Source of the DNA: Terriglobia bacterium
GTDB lineage: Bacteria > Acidobacteriota > Terriglobia > JAIQFV01
Direction: 5' to 3'
Length of the DNA: 56,834 nt
NCBI GenBank assembly: GCA_020072965.1
Contig: JAIQFY010000036.1
Location: 1-56,834, forward strand
The translations under genes and the position numbers were made by a program. How positions within the stretch are numbered: the stretch's first letter is position 1; every line of letters begins with the position of its first letter. Shown piece by piece: positions 7,669-17,324 of the stretch. The notes under the pieces are model-generated. The model was not told the DNA's origin and ran no database searches. It saw only the letters and a program-made list of their open reading frames with translations.

Positions 7669-10562
7669 CAATATCCCATTTCGTCGAGGGCTTCCACGCA
7701 CCGTTCACACACCGAGGGGTATTTGGATGACTGCCCGACGGCCACCGAATAGTTCCAGCATCGCTCGCATTTTGTTCCTTCCGCCCTCTCCACGGCGATC
7801 TGAATGTCATCCACATTAAAGGACGACAATGCCGCCTCGTCATGACTGCGCAGAGAAACCTGTGAGACGATAAAAAGCGTCCGGAGGAAATCCTTGTATT
7901 CCGTCAAGACCTTCATCTTGGTGTCCGGGGCAATAATCACGACCTTGGCTTCAAGGGAGTTTCCAATGAACTTGGACTGTCGGGCCTCTTCCAGGGATTT
8001 CAACACATCGTCCCGCAGCGCGTGCAGCATCTCCCAGTTCTCGAGCCGCGTCACGGCATCCCGGGGCATTCCTCCCACGAGTTCCTGACGGGTTGGCAGA
8101 AGCTGTATGTGAACACTCTCCGGGGCATTCAGGTCCCCACGCGGAATGTGGTGCCAGACTTCTTCGCAGGTAAAACTCAAAATAGGCGCAAGCAGCCGGG
8201 CCAGCGCATCCGCCAACCGGTACAGGGCGGTCTGAGCGGAGCGACGCTTCAAAGAGAGGGCGGCCGACGTGTACAAGCGGTCCTTGAGGATATCAAGATA
8301 AAACGCGCTGAGGTCCACCGTGAAAAAAGCAAACGTCTCGTGATAAATCTTGTGGAAGTCATAGGTCGAGTACCATGCCCTGGCCTGATCGCAGATTTCC
8401 GCTGCCCGCATGAGCACCCACTGGTCCACCTCCTCCATCTTCTCGATAGGCACGGCATCGGCGTCCGGATTGAAATCGGACAGGTTGCCAAGGAAATACC
8501 GGAAGGTATTCCGGACTTTCCGGTAATTCTCCGCAAGTCGCGAGACGGCTTCGAGCGAAAATCGAATATCCTCGCGGGCATCCACCGAAGTAAACCACAG
8601 GCGCAGCATTTCAGCGCCATACTCCTTGACGACCTCATCCGGTTCGATGCTGTTGCCGAGCGACTTATGCATTGTCCGGCCCTCGGCGTCGAGCATCCAA
8701 CCGGTGGTAAGCACTTCGCGGAACGGGCTGGCCTGACGCGTTCCGATACCGATCAACAGGGAAGAATGAAACCAGCCGCGGTATTGATCGCTGCCCTCGG
8801 CGTAAAGATCGGAGGGCCAGGGGAGATCCGGGCGATGACCCAGCACCGCCTCATGGGAAGATCCCGAATCGAACCAAACGTCGAGGATGTCGCTCTCCTT
8901 GCGAAACTTTAAACCCGAGCATCGGAGGCACCGGGTGCCGGGTGGCAATAATTCAATCGCTTCGCGTCCATACCAGGCGTCCGCACTTTCCTTTAAGAAA
9001 ACCTCTGCAACGTGGCGAATCACTTTCGGGTCAATCAGGATCTCGCCACACCCCTCACAATAGAACGCCACGATCGGAACGCCCCACTTGCGCTGACGCG
9101 AGATGCACCAGTCGGGACGGTTGGCGATCATGTTGGTGATGCGTTCTTCGCCCCAGGGGGGATACCATTTCACACCTTGAATGGCCTTGAGGGCGCGGTC
9201 GCGGAGCGAAAGTCCCTGAATCAGATGATCCATCCGGATAAACCACTGAGGCGTGGAGCGGAAAATGACCGGATTGTGGCAGCGCCAGCAGTGGGGGTAG
9301 CTGTGAGTAATCTTCTCCTCCGCGAGCAGCACGCCGTGCGTCCTCATGAACTCCACGATGTGGGCATTCGCTTCGAACACCCGTTGCCCCGCGAAATGTG
9401 CCACCGTGTCATCAAAGCGGCCGACAGAATCGACCGGATTGTACACTTCGAGGTGATTAGCCACGCCCAGCAGGAAGTCCTCCTCCCCGTGCCCGGGTGC
9501 GGTGTGCACGGCGCCCGTCCCGGTTTCGAGGGTGACATGGTCGGCCAGTAGCAGTGGCGAATCGCGGTCGATCCAGGGATGGCGGGCCACGAGATGGTCG
9601 AGCTTTTCACCCCGGAATGCGGCGAGGGTTTTCGGCTCCTTCCAGCCGATTCTTTCCGACACTGAGGGTAGAAGCGCCCGGGCGACAATAAACACCTCTC
9701 CGGAAGGGCTTCCCGGCGCGGGGGCAGGCTCAACCGCGACATACTCAAAGTCACGGTGGACAGCTATGGCCATGTTCGCCGGAAGGGTCCACGGCGTGGT
9801 CGTCCAGATCACAACAGAGACGTTGCGGCCCCGCAGCTCAGGGGAGATCAAGGCGGGATCACTCTTAAGTGGAAACTTCACATAGACGGACGGGGAAGCG
9901 TGATCAGCATATTCGACCTCTGCTTCCGCCAACGCGGTTTCGTCAAAGATGCACCAGTGGACCGGCCGCAGCCCCTTGTAAACAAATCCCTCCTCCACGA
10001 ACTGGGCAAAATTCCTCACGATGGTGGCTTGATACTCATTCGACATCGAGCTGTAAGGATGATCCCATTCCCCGAGCACACCCAGCCGCTTGAACTCCGT
10101 CCGCTGGATATCAATGAACTTTTCCGCGTATTTCCGGCAGGCCTGCCGGAATTCAACCGTGCTGGTGTGCTTGAGCTTCGGTCCATATTCTTGAAGCAAG
10201 CGGGTTTCGATGGGCAGGCCGTGGCAGTCCCAACCGGGCAGGTAGGCGGCATCAAATCCCATCATCGTCCGCGATTTCACGACCACGTCCTTGATGATTT
10301 TAGTGAGTGCGGTCCCGAGGTGGATGTGCCCGTTGGCGTAGGGAGGGCCGTCGTGCAGGACGAAGGTCGGCCGCCCTTTTCGTGCGGCGCGGATCTTCTC
10401 GTAGAGCCGGGTTTCCTCCCATTCCTTTAGACGCAGGGGTTCCGTTTGAGCAAGATTCGCCTTCATCGAAAAGGAGGTTTTCGGGAGGTGCACCGTCTTT
10501 TTCAATTCCAGCACTTTTTCCAATGAGGAAGCTCCATAAATGAAACGCCCCTTGCCATGCAA
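7668..10562 (-). CDS. ileS: isoleucyl-tRNA synthetase
   Basis: About 950 residues; class I synthetase charging tRNA-Ile, with an editing domain between the catalytic halves. Seen: [16 protein letters not shown] (HIGH motif), [17 protein letters not shown]-type core ([14 protein letters not shown]), [17 protein letters not shown] in KMSKS position (HKSLGN form), and a C-terminal zinc motif CERCWNY...CERC. The frame opens at TTG 10562; no good ribosome site is seen there, and GTG at 10514, just before [11 protein letters not shown] where the family begins, is an equally good start. The promoter at 10648-10676 supports transcription of the ileS-lspA-lgt run. Confidence 0.95.
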   Translation of the reverse strand: MHGKGRFIYGASSLEKVLELKKTVHLPKTSFSMKANLAQTEPLRLKEWEETRLYEKIRAARKGRPTFVLHDGPPYANGHIHLGTALTKIIKDVVVKSRTMMGFDAAYLPGWDCHGLPIETRLLQEYGPKLKHTSTVEFRQACRKYAEKFIDIQRTEFKRLGVLGEWDHPYSSMSNEYQATIVRNFAQFVEEGFVYKGLRPVHWCIFDETALAEAEVEYADHASPSVYVKFPLKSDPALISPELRGRNVSVVIWTTTPWTLPANMAIAVHRDFEYVAVEPAPAPGSPSGEVFIVARALLPSVSERIGWKEPKTLAAFRGEKLDHLVARHPWIDRDSPLLLADHVTLETGTGAVHTAPGHGEEDFLLGVANHLEVYNPVDSVGRFDDTVAHFAGQRVFEANAHIVEFMRTHGVLLAEEKITHSYPHCWRCHNPVIFRSTPQWFIRMDHLIQGLSLRDRALKAIQGVKWYPPWGEERITNMIANRPDWCISRQRKWGVPIVAFYCEGCGEILIDPKVIRHVAEVFLKESADAWYGREAIELLPPGTRCLRCSGLKFRKESDILDVWFDSGSSHEAVLGHRPDLPWPSDLYAEGSDQYRGWFHSSLLIGIGTRQASPFREVLTTGWMLDAEGRTMHKSLGNSIEPDEVVKEYGAEMLRLWFTSVDAREDIRFSLEAVSRLAENYRKVRNTFRYFLGNLSDFNPDADAVPIEKMEEVDQWVLMRAAEICDQARAWYSTYDFHKIYHETFAFFTVDLSAFYLDILKDRLYTSAALSLKRRSAQTALYRLADALARLLAPILSFTCEEVWHHIPRGDLNAPESVHIQLLPTRQELVGGMPRDAVTRLENWEMLHALRDDVLKSLEEARQSKFIGNSLEAKVVIIAPDTKMKVLTEYKDFLRTLFIVSQVSLRSHDEAALSSFNVDDIQIAVERAEGTKCERCWNYSVAVGQSSKYPSVCERCVEALDEMGY

Positions 10563-10647
10563 GGGGAGCTGAATCCCGCTTCTTGCTGCGTCTGGGACTC
10601 AAGGGTGCCTCCCCCGGAGCGATCCCGGCGCGCAGGCCAAAAATCTG

Positions 10648-10676
10648 ATTATAAAGAGCAGGCTGCCAATTGTCTA
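10648..10676 (-). promoter_or_regulatory. sigma-70-type promoter of the ileS operon
   Basis: Read on the minus strand: TAGACA (5/6 to consensus -35), 17-bp spacer, TATAAT (6/6 -10). Transcription would begin near 10641, giving an 80-130 nt leader before ileS depending on the start codon used. Confidence 0.65.
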
Positions 10677-10760
10677 GGACTTCAAGCGGCAGCGCCGGTG
10701 GAGTAAGTCCTGACGAAGCGTGGCCGCCAAACCCTCCCCGGCGCCGGGAAGGGATCGACC

Positions 10761-11630
10761 TTAATTGACTCGGCAGTTTGAGAAGACTTGGGTGGTGAGA
10801 ATGGTCTCGCCGTCCTGAACACGTCTGAAGTGAACGGCCGCTGGAAGAATGGGGGCGGAGGACTGCGCCGAACCCGGGGCGTAACGGACGTCGTAGGAGA
10901 ATTCCTGGATGCCTTTCGGTAGTTTTGTCTGTCGAATTTCGAGACGCAGAAGCATCCCGGTGGCCGCATCGAGCCACACTCTGCCGGCGATTCGCATGGG
11001 CATCTCGTGTCCGCCCATGTTGATTTTCCGGCTTTCAAGGTCTTTGACAGTTTGAAAAGCTACAGTGAATGCCTCCCGTCCGTCCCACTGCTCTTTTCCC
11101 AGAAACCGTTGGGCATAAACCTCGCGGTGATTCAACCCCAGGAACTCGGGTGCTGTACTGAAACTGTCGCGGACAAGGAACGAAGGATCGATGGATTGTT
11201 CGGGATGAGTGGGGGGAGAGGATGAATCGCCGGACCCAACAGGCAGGTGCTCCTCAACCAGGCTGATGTCGATCGAGAATTGTCCCAGCTGCTTTATCTC
11301 GGCGCTCACAGCAAATTTTTGATTCTTGATGGACGCCGGCTGGCCCTTTTCGCGTGTCCTTTCGACCTCGGCCTGTTCTTCGCATGAGATTTTCTTCATG
11401 TTCATCTCCTGTGAAGTGAGGCGCTCTCCGAGTCGGGTCAGGAATTGCAGTGCTTTGTCACCTTCCTCCCCCGCAGTGCTTGAAGGGCCGGGTGGCGAGC
11501 CAATCATCTGAGCCCGGCAGATTCGGATTGGAGAGGTCGACCCCCCCCAGACAAAGATGGCGATCCCTGTCCAGAGCAAAGGAAGAGCCCGAAAGCTGAA
11601 ACTCGCACGGAATCTCATTTCGGAGGGCAT
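10761..11630 (-). CDS. exported protein of unknown function
   Basis: A 289-residue protein with an N-terminal membrane or signal segment (FRALPLLWTGIAIFVWGG). The mature part includes EFLGLNHREVYAQRFLGKEQWDGREAF and GRVWLDAATGMLLRLEIRQTKLPKG, a pattern (modified residue, Asp-Ala-Thr-Gly-Met-Leu-Leu-Arg, then a directional comparison) often seen in acidobacterial exported proteins with an outer-membrane-lipoprotein-sorting-like fold. Function unknown. The start is uncertain: ATG at 11630 or 11618, neither with a clear ribosome site. It stands divergent from the NAD synthetase pair. Confidence 0.7.
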   Translation of the reverse strand: MPSEMRFRASFSFRALPLLWTGIAIFVWGGSTSPIRICRAQMIGSPPGPSSTAGEEGDKALQFLTRLGERLTSQEMNMKKISCEEQAEVERTREKGQPASIKNQKFAVSAEIKQLGQFSIDISLVEEHLPVGSGDSSSPPTHPEQSIDPSFLVRDSFSTAPEFLGLNHREVYAQRFLGKEQWDGREAFTVAFQTVKDLESRKINMGGHEMPMRIAGRVWLDAATGMLLRLEIRQTKLPKGIQEFSYDVRYAPGSAQSSAPILPAAVHFRRVQDGETILTTQVFSNCRVN

Positions 11631-11700
11631 TATAGAAAGGTATGCTCGTTTGGGAAACAAAAATAAGAAGGACAAGGTAATCGGGCAGATGAGGTTCTGG

Positions 11701-11782
11701 GTTTTGTTTGGAATTTGGGCTTTGGAATTTGGACTTTATTTGGATTTTGTCCGCCACGGCGGATTGGAGTTTGGAATTTGCT
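11701..11782 (+). repeat. TTTGGAATTTGG word array
   Basis: Imperfect tandem words such as TTTGGAATTTGG, TTTGGACTTTATTTGG and GAGTTTGGAATTTG fill the spacer between two divergent genes. The same words form an inverted pair at 26978-27215. Non-coding, and the composition differs from flanking genes. Confidence 0.65.
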
Positions 11783-11871
11783 GTTAGTTGCCTGTAGCGG
11801 CCTCGTTTGCTTGGCCAAGGGCCGTGTGTTACCATTTTTGTTAGTTTTGTTTCCTAATTGGAACGGCGCCC

Positions 11872-12735
11872 ATGAAATTCAAGATTGCGCTTGCACAAAT
11901 CAACACCAAGTTGGGCAACCTGGAAGCCAACACGCGGCGGCATGATGAGATCATCTCGCAGGCGGCGGCCGCAGGGGCGTCGCTGGTGGTTTTTCCCGAG
12001 CTTTCTCTCTCGGGTTATCTTCTGAAGGATTTAACGCTGGATGCGGCGCTGGATCCCGCCTGTGCCGGCCCGCTCAAACACCTGGCAGCAAACGAAACGC
12101 AGACCGCCTGCGTCGTGGGATTTGTGGAACAGTCGCAGGATTTCAAATTCTACAACGCGGTCGCCTACCTCGATGCCGGGACGGTTCAGCACATCCATCG
12201 AAAGATTTATCTGCCGACCTATGGCATGTTTGATGAGAAGAGATTCTTTGCCGCGGGTGACACCCTGAGGACCGCGGACACCCGATTCGGCCGGCTGGGG
12301 TTCCTCGTATGCGAGGACATCTGGCATTTCTCGACCTCCTATTTGCTGGCGCACCAGGGTGCCCTCATGATTGTGGCGTCGCTGGCCGGCCCCGGACGCG
12401 GGGTCCGTGGTTCCGGCGACATGCTCGGCAGCGCCACGAGCTGGGAGCTACTGGCCCGCACCGTGGCCCAGTTCAACACCGTTTTCTTTGTCACGGTCAA
12501 TCGTGTGGGTTTTGAAGATGGACTGAACTTCTTCGGCGGGTCGCTGGTCGTGGACCCGTATGGAAACATTGTCGCCCGGGGCCGGGTGTTTGATGAGGAT
12601 CTGGTCTTCGCGGAAATCGATTTTGATCTGGTGCGGCGCGCCCGTGCCCAGGTCCCGTTGCTGCGTGACGAAAAGCTGGAACTGACGTTGCGCGAACTCG
12701 AACGCGTCTCCAGGGAAAAGTTTTTGCTCGAATAA
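11872..12735 (+). CDS. nitrilase-superfamily amidohydrolase, likely glutaminase partner of NadE
   Basis: A 287-residue carbon-nitrogen hydrolase. The catalytic triad is visible as Glu in VVFPELSLSGY, Lys in IHRKIYLPTYGMFDEKR and Cys in GFLVCEDIWH. YGMFDEKRFF and LVCEDIWH are typical of the glutaminase domain fused to the N-terminus of glutamine-dependent NAD synthetases. Here it is a separate gene 85 nt upstream of nadE, so the two products probably form a two-subunit NAD synthetase in which this one frees ammonia from glutamine. The inference rests on motif subtype and adjacency; another amidase role is possible. Confidence 0.85.
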   Translation: MKFKIALAQINTKLGNLEANTRRHDEIISQAAAAGASLVVFPELSLSGYLLKDLTLDAALDPACAGPLKHLAANETQTACVVGFVEQSQDFKFYNAVAYLDAGTVQHIHRKIYLPTYGMFDEKRFFAAGDTLRTADTRFGRLGFLVCEDIWHFSTSYLLAHQGALMIVASLAGPGRGVRGSGDMLGSATSWELLARTVAQFNTVFFVTVNRVGFEDGLNFFGGSLVVDPYGNIVARGRVFDEDLVFAEIDFDLVRRARAQVPLLRDEKLELTLRELERVSREKFLLE

Positions 12736-12820
12736 ACAAAATAATTCCGCCGGGGCGCGAAGCAGGCTGGACCAATCAAAACTCAGCCGCTCCGCGGTCG
12801 ATTGGCCGCAGGCACCCTTC

Positions 12821-13666
12821 ATGGATATCACCACAGATCAAGTGGGGGCCCTCCCTCCGTTGAATAGCGCGCTCGCCTTGCAGATTACAATCCGCTTTAT
12901 CGGGGAAGAGCTTCACAAGGCCGGCTTCGAAAACGTGGTCTTGGGCTTGTCCGGGGGCATCGATTCCTCGGTCGTGGCCGCGCTGGCTGCACGGGCGCTC
13001 GGTCCTGAAAGGGTGACAGGAGTGCTGATGCCGTATCGGACCTCCAGTCCCGATTCCCTCGCGGACGCGCATGCCCTGGCCGATCAACTCGGAATCCGGC
13101 GCGAAATGATTGACATCAGCCCCATTGCGGATGGGTTTTTGTCGTTGAAACAGGATTTGAATAACACCCGCAAAGGAAATGTCCTGGCGCGCGCCCGGAT
13201 GATTGTGCTCTATGATTTTTCCGCGGAACTTCATGCCCTGGTGCTCGGCACCAGCAACAAGACCGAAATCCTGCTGGGGTATGGGACGCTTTACGGGGAT
13301 TTGGCTTCGGCGCTGAATCCCGTCGGTGACCTGTACAAGACCGAAATCCGGCAGCTGGCTGCGTTCCTGAACATTCCAGAGAAAATCATATCCAAGCCGC
13401 CCACCGCCGATTTGTGGATCGGCCAGTCGGATGAGGCGGAACTGGGATTTAGTTATGCCGAGGTGGATCGATTGCTGTATCATCGCGTGGACTTGGGTTT
13501 CTCTCCGGAAAAGCTGGTCGAGATGGGCTTCAACCGGAAATTTGTGGCGCGGGTGCTGGAACTCATGCGCCTGAATCAATTCAAGCGATGCGGGCCGTTG
13601 GTTTGCAAGCTGTCACCCCGGACCGTGACCCACGACTTTCTTTATCCACGCGACTGGGGGATGTAG
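12821..13666 (+). CDS. nadE: NAD synthetase, ammonia-using domain
   Basis: A 281-residue N-type ATP pyrophosphatase that amidates deamido-NAD. The P-loop LGLSGGIDSSVVAALAA lies at about residues 42-58. GTSNKTEILLGYGTLYGD and KPPTADLWIGQSDEAELG are family marks. The protein lacks its own nitrilase domain, matching the length of the ammonia-dependent form, but the upstream nitrilase-like gene can supply ammonia. No clear ribosome site precedes ATG 12821, which fits coupling to the upstream gene. Confidence 0.95.
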   Translation: MDITTDQVGALPPLNSALALQITIRFIGEELHKAGFENVVLGLSGGIDSSVVAALAARALGPERVTGVLMPYRTSSPDSLADAHALADQLGIRREMIDISPIADGFLSLKQDLNNTRKGNVLARARMIVLYDFSAELHALVLGTSNKTEILLGYGTLYGDLASALNPVGDLYKTEIRQLAAFLNIPEKIISKPPTADLWIGQSDEAELGFSYAEVDRLLYHRVDLGFSPEKLVEMGFNRKFVARVLELMRLNQFKRCGPLVCKLSPRTVTHDFLYPRDWGM

Positions 13667-13730
13667 GTATGGTTGGCGCCTTCTCCGGCACATTAAGGTG
13701 CGGTCTAATGTCGTACCCGGGCGTTTTCCT

Positions 13731-14621
13731 ATGAATCACAACCGGAAGGTCCCGCTCAATTCGCTGGCGAAAAAACTGGATGGGGATCGCCCCAAAGGGA
13801 CGCTCTACGTCGTGGGGACACCCATCGGAAATCTGGAAGACATCACGCACCGTGCCCTCCGGATCCTGGGCGAAGTGAACCTCATTGCCTGTGAGGACAC
13901 CCGTACAACCCAGAAGCTTTTAAATGCATATAGAATCAAGACGCCCACCACCAGCTATCATGAATACAACGAAATGACCAAGGCGCCGGAGTTGGTGCTT
14001 CAGCTGGAAGAAGGAGAGAACATCGCCCTCGTCAGCGATGCGGGAAATCCCGGAGTCTCTGATCCCGGATACCGGCTGGTTTCACTGGCCATTCGACACA
14101 ACATCCGCGTGGTCCCCGTGCCGGGGGTCTCCGCCTTTGTCGCCGCGCTCGTGGCCTCCGGACTTCCCAGTGATTCCTTCCGTTTTCACGGCTTCCTGCC
14201 TTCCAAGCGCAGCGAGCGGCTGGCGACCCTTGGGCAAGCACGCGTCGCGCAGCGGACCATCATTTTTTACGAAGCCCCCCATCGCTTGATCGCCACACTC
14301 AGGGACATGCTGGAAGTGCTGGGCGACCGGAATCTCGTGGTCGCCCGCGAAGTCACCAAGGTCCATGAGGAATTTGTCCGGGGCAGCATTTCTTCCGTGC
14401 TGGAACAGCTCAAGGGACGGGTCATTCAGGGCGAGATTACACTCATCGTGGACAAGCCGTTGCCGGAAACTCTCCCCCTGGCTCCCCCGGAGAAGCTCAA
14501 ACAGGAATTTGACGACTTGCTTGCCGGCGGCGTAGAACGACGCGAAGCCATGAAGCGACTGGCCCGCAGCTATGGCATTTCCAAGAGCGAGGTGTATCGT
14601 CAACTGGAAACCCAGAAGTAG
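13731..14621 (+). CDS. rsmI: 16S rRNA (cytidine1402-2'-O)-methyltransferase
   Basis: A 296-residue SAM-dependent methyltransferase of the tetrapyrrole-methylase fold that 2'-O-methylates C1402 in the decoding centre. Marks: GTLYVVGTPIGNLEDIT, LIACEDTRTTQKLL, ALVSDAGNPGVSDPGYRLV, VVPVPGVSAFVAALVASG, FYEAPHRL and a C-terminal helical part ending SKSEVYRQL. ATG 13731 is preferred; a GTG at 13698 is possible. It follows nadE by 64 nt on the same strand and ends 20 nt from a convergent gene. Confidence 0.95.
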   Translation: MNHNRKVPLNSLAKKLDGDRPKGTLYVVGTPIGNLEDITHRALRILGEVNLIACEDTRTTQKLLNAYRIKTPTTSYHEYNEMTKAPELVLQLEEGENIALVSDAGNPGVSDPGYRLVSLAIRHNIRVVPVPGVSAFVAALVASGLPSDSFRFHGFLPSKRSERLATLGQARVAQRTIIFYEAPHRLIATLRDMLEVLGDRNLVVAREVTKVHEEFVRGSISSVLEQLKGRVIQGEITLIVDKPLPETLPLAPPEKLKQEFDDLLAGGVERREAMKRLARSYGISKSEVYRQLETQK

Positions 14622-14641
14622 GAGGGATTCCAGTTTTCAGA

Positions 14642-15544
14642 TCAGAATTTCGGGCCTGTCACAGTGCTGACGAGCTTGCCCTCGGGCGTTGGGCCCATTT
14701 TCCCGACTTCATAGTCGCTGTCCATTTTGGAGTAGCGAACTTCCTGCAAGGTCGCCGTGGCTCCACCGTACTGGTCTTTCTTCTGGATCATGGCAGTGGC
14801 GCTGGCACTGTCGTTCCCACCGAGACCGTAAATCAGAAGATTCCCCACAAACTTGGTGGCATTCCCAAGGGCGGCGGGAAAGAGCTGACTCACAAATTCA
14901 GCGACGTGCCCCTGGGGGGTCAGGGAGATGGGACGACTGTCCACAAGCCCGGTCTGATCAAAGAGGTCAGCCCGGAGGTTAATGGAAAATACATTGGGGT
15001 TTACCACGGCGAAAGCGGTGTCCTCTCCCTTACCAGCGTCACGCAGCACGGGGATGGAGAACCGGCTGCACGCCGGCATGGGGGAAACTCCAACGGTGAA
15101 GATCGGAGTGCCCGTGAGCGGGTCACCCTGGTAATAGGTATAGTTCAAATAACCGCCCAGATTGTTGGAACTCGTCACTTCGGTGATGCGCAACCAGCCA
15201 CTTTCGTAGGGTCCCACTCCATCCGTGTCCAACCTGCAGGCTCCGAAGGGTGTGATGTAGAAATGAGTCCCAACCACTTTGCAGTTGCTCGTATAGGAGG
15301 TCCTCAGCCAATGATCCGGGCTGGTATGATCAAAATCTTCCAGGGCGACCTCGATGCCGATATTGGAGGGGTTGGAGACAATAAGGGTGGTGACATAGGT
15401 GTTATTTCCAATCACACCATTAACGACTTGAGGGTACCAGAGGCGCCAGGACGGATCAGTTTGTCCAAGAGTTAGCGTGGATGACAGAAGGACCACAAGC
15501 CCCAGCAAGCCGATTGCGGACAGTACGCAATGCTTAAATCTCAT
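14642..15544 (-). CDS. exported beta-rich protein, acidobacterial repeat-domain type
   Basis: A 300-residue protein with a signal peptide (residues 1-27, ending TLTLGQ). The mature part runs WYPQVVNG, TLIVSNPS, GWLRI, FTVGVSPMP, FSIPVLR, TAFAVVNPN, LTPQGHVAEFVSQLFP and FVGNLLIYG. This order of short motifs recurs in the C-terminal half of the FG-GAP protein at 40236-42863 (FPQFVDGG, FVDTS, TGLAIANPE, LPGGGHTAAFAGELVP, FIGVFDM). A shared secreted beta-sandwich module is inferred. Function unknown; probably periplasmic or cell-surface. Confidence 0.75.
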   Translation of the reverse strand: MRFKHCVLSAIGLLGLVVLLSSTLTLGQTDPSWRLWYPQVVNGVIGNNTYVTTLIVSNPSNIGIEVALEDFDHTSPDHWLRTSYTSNCKVVGTHFYITPFGACRLDTDGVGPYESGWLRITEVTSSNNLGGYLNYTYYQGDPLTGTPIFTVGVSPMPACSRFSIPVLRDAGKGEDTAFAVVNPNVFSINLRADLFDQTGLVDSRPISLTPQGHVAEFVSQLFPAALGNATKFVGNLLIYGLGGNDSASATAMIQKKDQYGGATATLQEVRYSKMDSDYEVGKMGPTPEGKLVSTVTGPKF

Positions 15545-15702
15545 GTCAGACCTCCATTTTCGTTGAGAAACCTAACCTGACGCTTTCCTTGATGCTAGTA
15601 GCCTCTGAATTCGACCTGAATCACCTCATGGAATACCTATGTTAGTACAGGTCGATTTGGAGGAAGTGATTGGTATCACAAGCTTTCGGATTTATTGCTG
15701 AT

Positions 15703-17184
15703 TCACTTGACCGCGATCGTGTGGACCTCACCCAGAGTCGAAAGCGGCTGATCGAATTTTTTCGAATCCCCGACGGCGAGCATGACGAACTGATCGGGAT
15801 GCAGGTACTGCTTCGCCACACGCTGGATATCTTCGCGGGTCACTTTGGCGATTTTGTCCCGGTAGGTCTCCAGGAAGTTGTCCGGCAGACCATAGTAGAG
15901 ATAATCTACCCGTCGCGAGACAATCTGGGAACTGTCGGAAAAACGGAAGACGAAGGAATTCAGCACGATGTCCTTGGCGGTATCCAGTTCTTCCTGGCTG
16001 ACCGGTTGCTCCTGGATCTTCCGAACTTCGAGCAGCGCCGCGTCCATCGCCTTGAGCGTGGTTTCAGGCTTGGTTTCAAACTGAATCCAGAAGTTTCCGT
16101 AATCGCGCTCACCCGGATTGAGGATGCTCCCGACGGCATACGCCAATCCCATCTTAGTCCGGATTTCGTTGACCAGCCGCGAATGGAATCCGCTGCCCAG
16201 AATGGAATTCATGACACTGAGCGGGAAAAAGTCGGGATTACTCAACTTGATCCCCAGCTGACCCAGACGAACGTTGGTCTGGTCGATCGGTCGTTCGATC
16301 AAGTTGACCGATTTCTTAAACTCCAGCTTCACCTCTTCGACCGGTGGATAGGTCACCGCCACCTTCTCCCAGCCTTTGAAAGCCTCCTTGAGCTTCGTGA
16401 GCATCTCGGAGGTATTGAAGTCGCCTGTCACCCCTAAAATCAAGGCGTTCGGATGAAAATATTTCTGGTGAAACTGCACCAGGTCTTCGCGGGTAATGCG
16501 ATCAACGGTTTCAGCCGTGGGAACCCGGGCCAGGGGGTGGCTGGATCCATAGAGCAATTTGTTGAATTCAATTCCCGTCAGTTGTGAGGGGACATCGTTG
16601 CGGCGCCGGATGGCCTCCTTGAGCTGGTTTTTTGCGACCATCAGGCGGTCCTCGGTAAAGGCCGGGCTGCGGAGAATATTTGCAAACAGTTGGAGGCCCC
16701 GGTCGAGATCTTTTTTCATCACCGAAAGGGAGGCCGTGCCCTCTTCCGCAGAGACGGAGGTTTCAATCGAAGCCGCGAGAAACTCGAGTTCCTCGTTGAG
16801 CTGGTCCGCGGAGACGTCTTTTGTTCCTCCGGAGCGCATCACCGTCCCAGTCAGCGAGGCCAAGCCCAGCTTCTCTGCAGGTTCATAGATTGATCCGGTA
16901 CGAATCGCAGCGATGGCGTCCACGGTCGGCAACTCGTGATCCTCCAACAAAAACACCGTCATGCCATTTTCCAGGGTCACGCGCTCGGGTTTGGGAGGAG
17001 TAAACTTCAATTCTGCGAACTTCATGGTGCGGGGGTCTTCGCGGTGAAAGGTGGACGGTGGCGTCTGTTTTGCTCCCCGGTCGGCCGGTGCCGCGGCGGG
17101 CTTGGCCTCTTGGGCGAAAAGAATCACCCCCACCAGCATGCCGGCGAGAGTAAATCCAATCAAAGCCTTCTTCGGGAATGCCAT
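15703..17184 (-). CDS. M16-family peptidase homologue lacking the zinc motif
   Basis: A 493-residue exported protein (signal/anchor ~5-23, ALIGFTLAGMLVGVILFA). It has the M16 fold (LENGMTVFLLEDHELPTVDAIAAIRTGSIYEP; FHPNALILGVTGDF; LGSGFHSRLVNEIRTKMGLAY), but the HxxEH zinc site is replaced by GLASLTGTVM, so it should be catalytically inactive. GLAY near the C-terminus keeps the R/Y substrate-binding region. Such inactive subunits dimerise with an active M16 partner, here encoded about 140 nt upstream. ATG 17184 is chosen for the GAGGAG 8 nt upstream. Confidence 0.9.
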   Translation of the reverse strand: MAFPKKALIGFTLAGMLVGVILFAQEAKPAAAPADRGAKQTPPSTFHREDPRTMKFAELKFTPPKPERVTLENGMTVFLLEDHELPTVDAIAAIRTGSIYEPAEKLGLASLTGTVMRSGGTKDVSADQLNEELEFLAASIETSVSAEEGTASLSVMKKDLDRGLQLFANILRSPAFTEDRLMVAKNQLKEAIRRRNDVPSQLTGIEFNKLLYGSSHPLARVPTAETVDRITREDLVQFHQKYFHPNALILGVTGDFNTSEMLTKLKEAFKGWEKVAVTYPPVEEVKLEFKKSVNLIERPIDQTNVRLGQLGIKLSNPDFFPLSVMNSILGSGFHSRLVNEIRTKMGLAYAVGSILNPGERDYGNFWIQFETKPETTLKAMDAALLEVRKIQEQPVSQEELDTAKDIVLNSFVFRFSDSSQIVSRRVDYLYYGLPDNFLETYRDKIAKVTREDIQRVAKQYLHPDQFVMLAVGDSKKFDQPLSTLGEVHTIAVK

Positions 17185-17324
17185 AGGATTTCTCCTCATT
17201 AGGTTCAGGTCGAATGGGCTGATCATAATTGAATCCTCTTGGAAACGCTGAGCCGTGCGAACCGGCGGGCCACACATTACCTCACGCCAATTCTGAAGGG
17301 TCGCGGTGGGACCGGTGTCTCAGG

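Noticed and set aside
10548-10566. Hairpin at the ileS start considered as a T-box or attenuator
   Set aside because: No T-box specifier or antiterminator sequence is seen; only a 7-bp stem.
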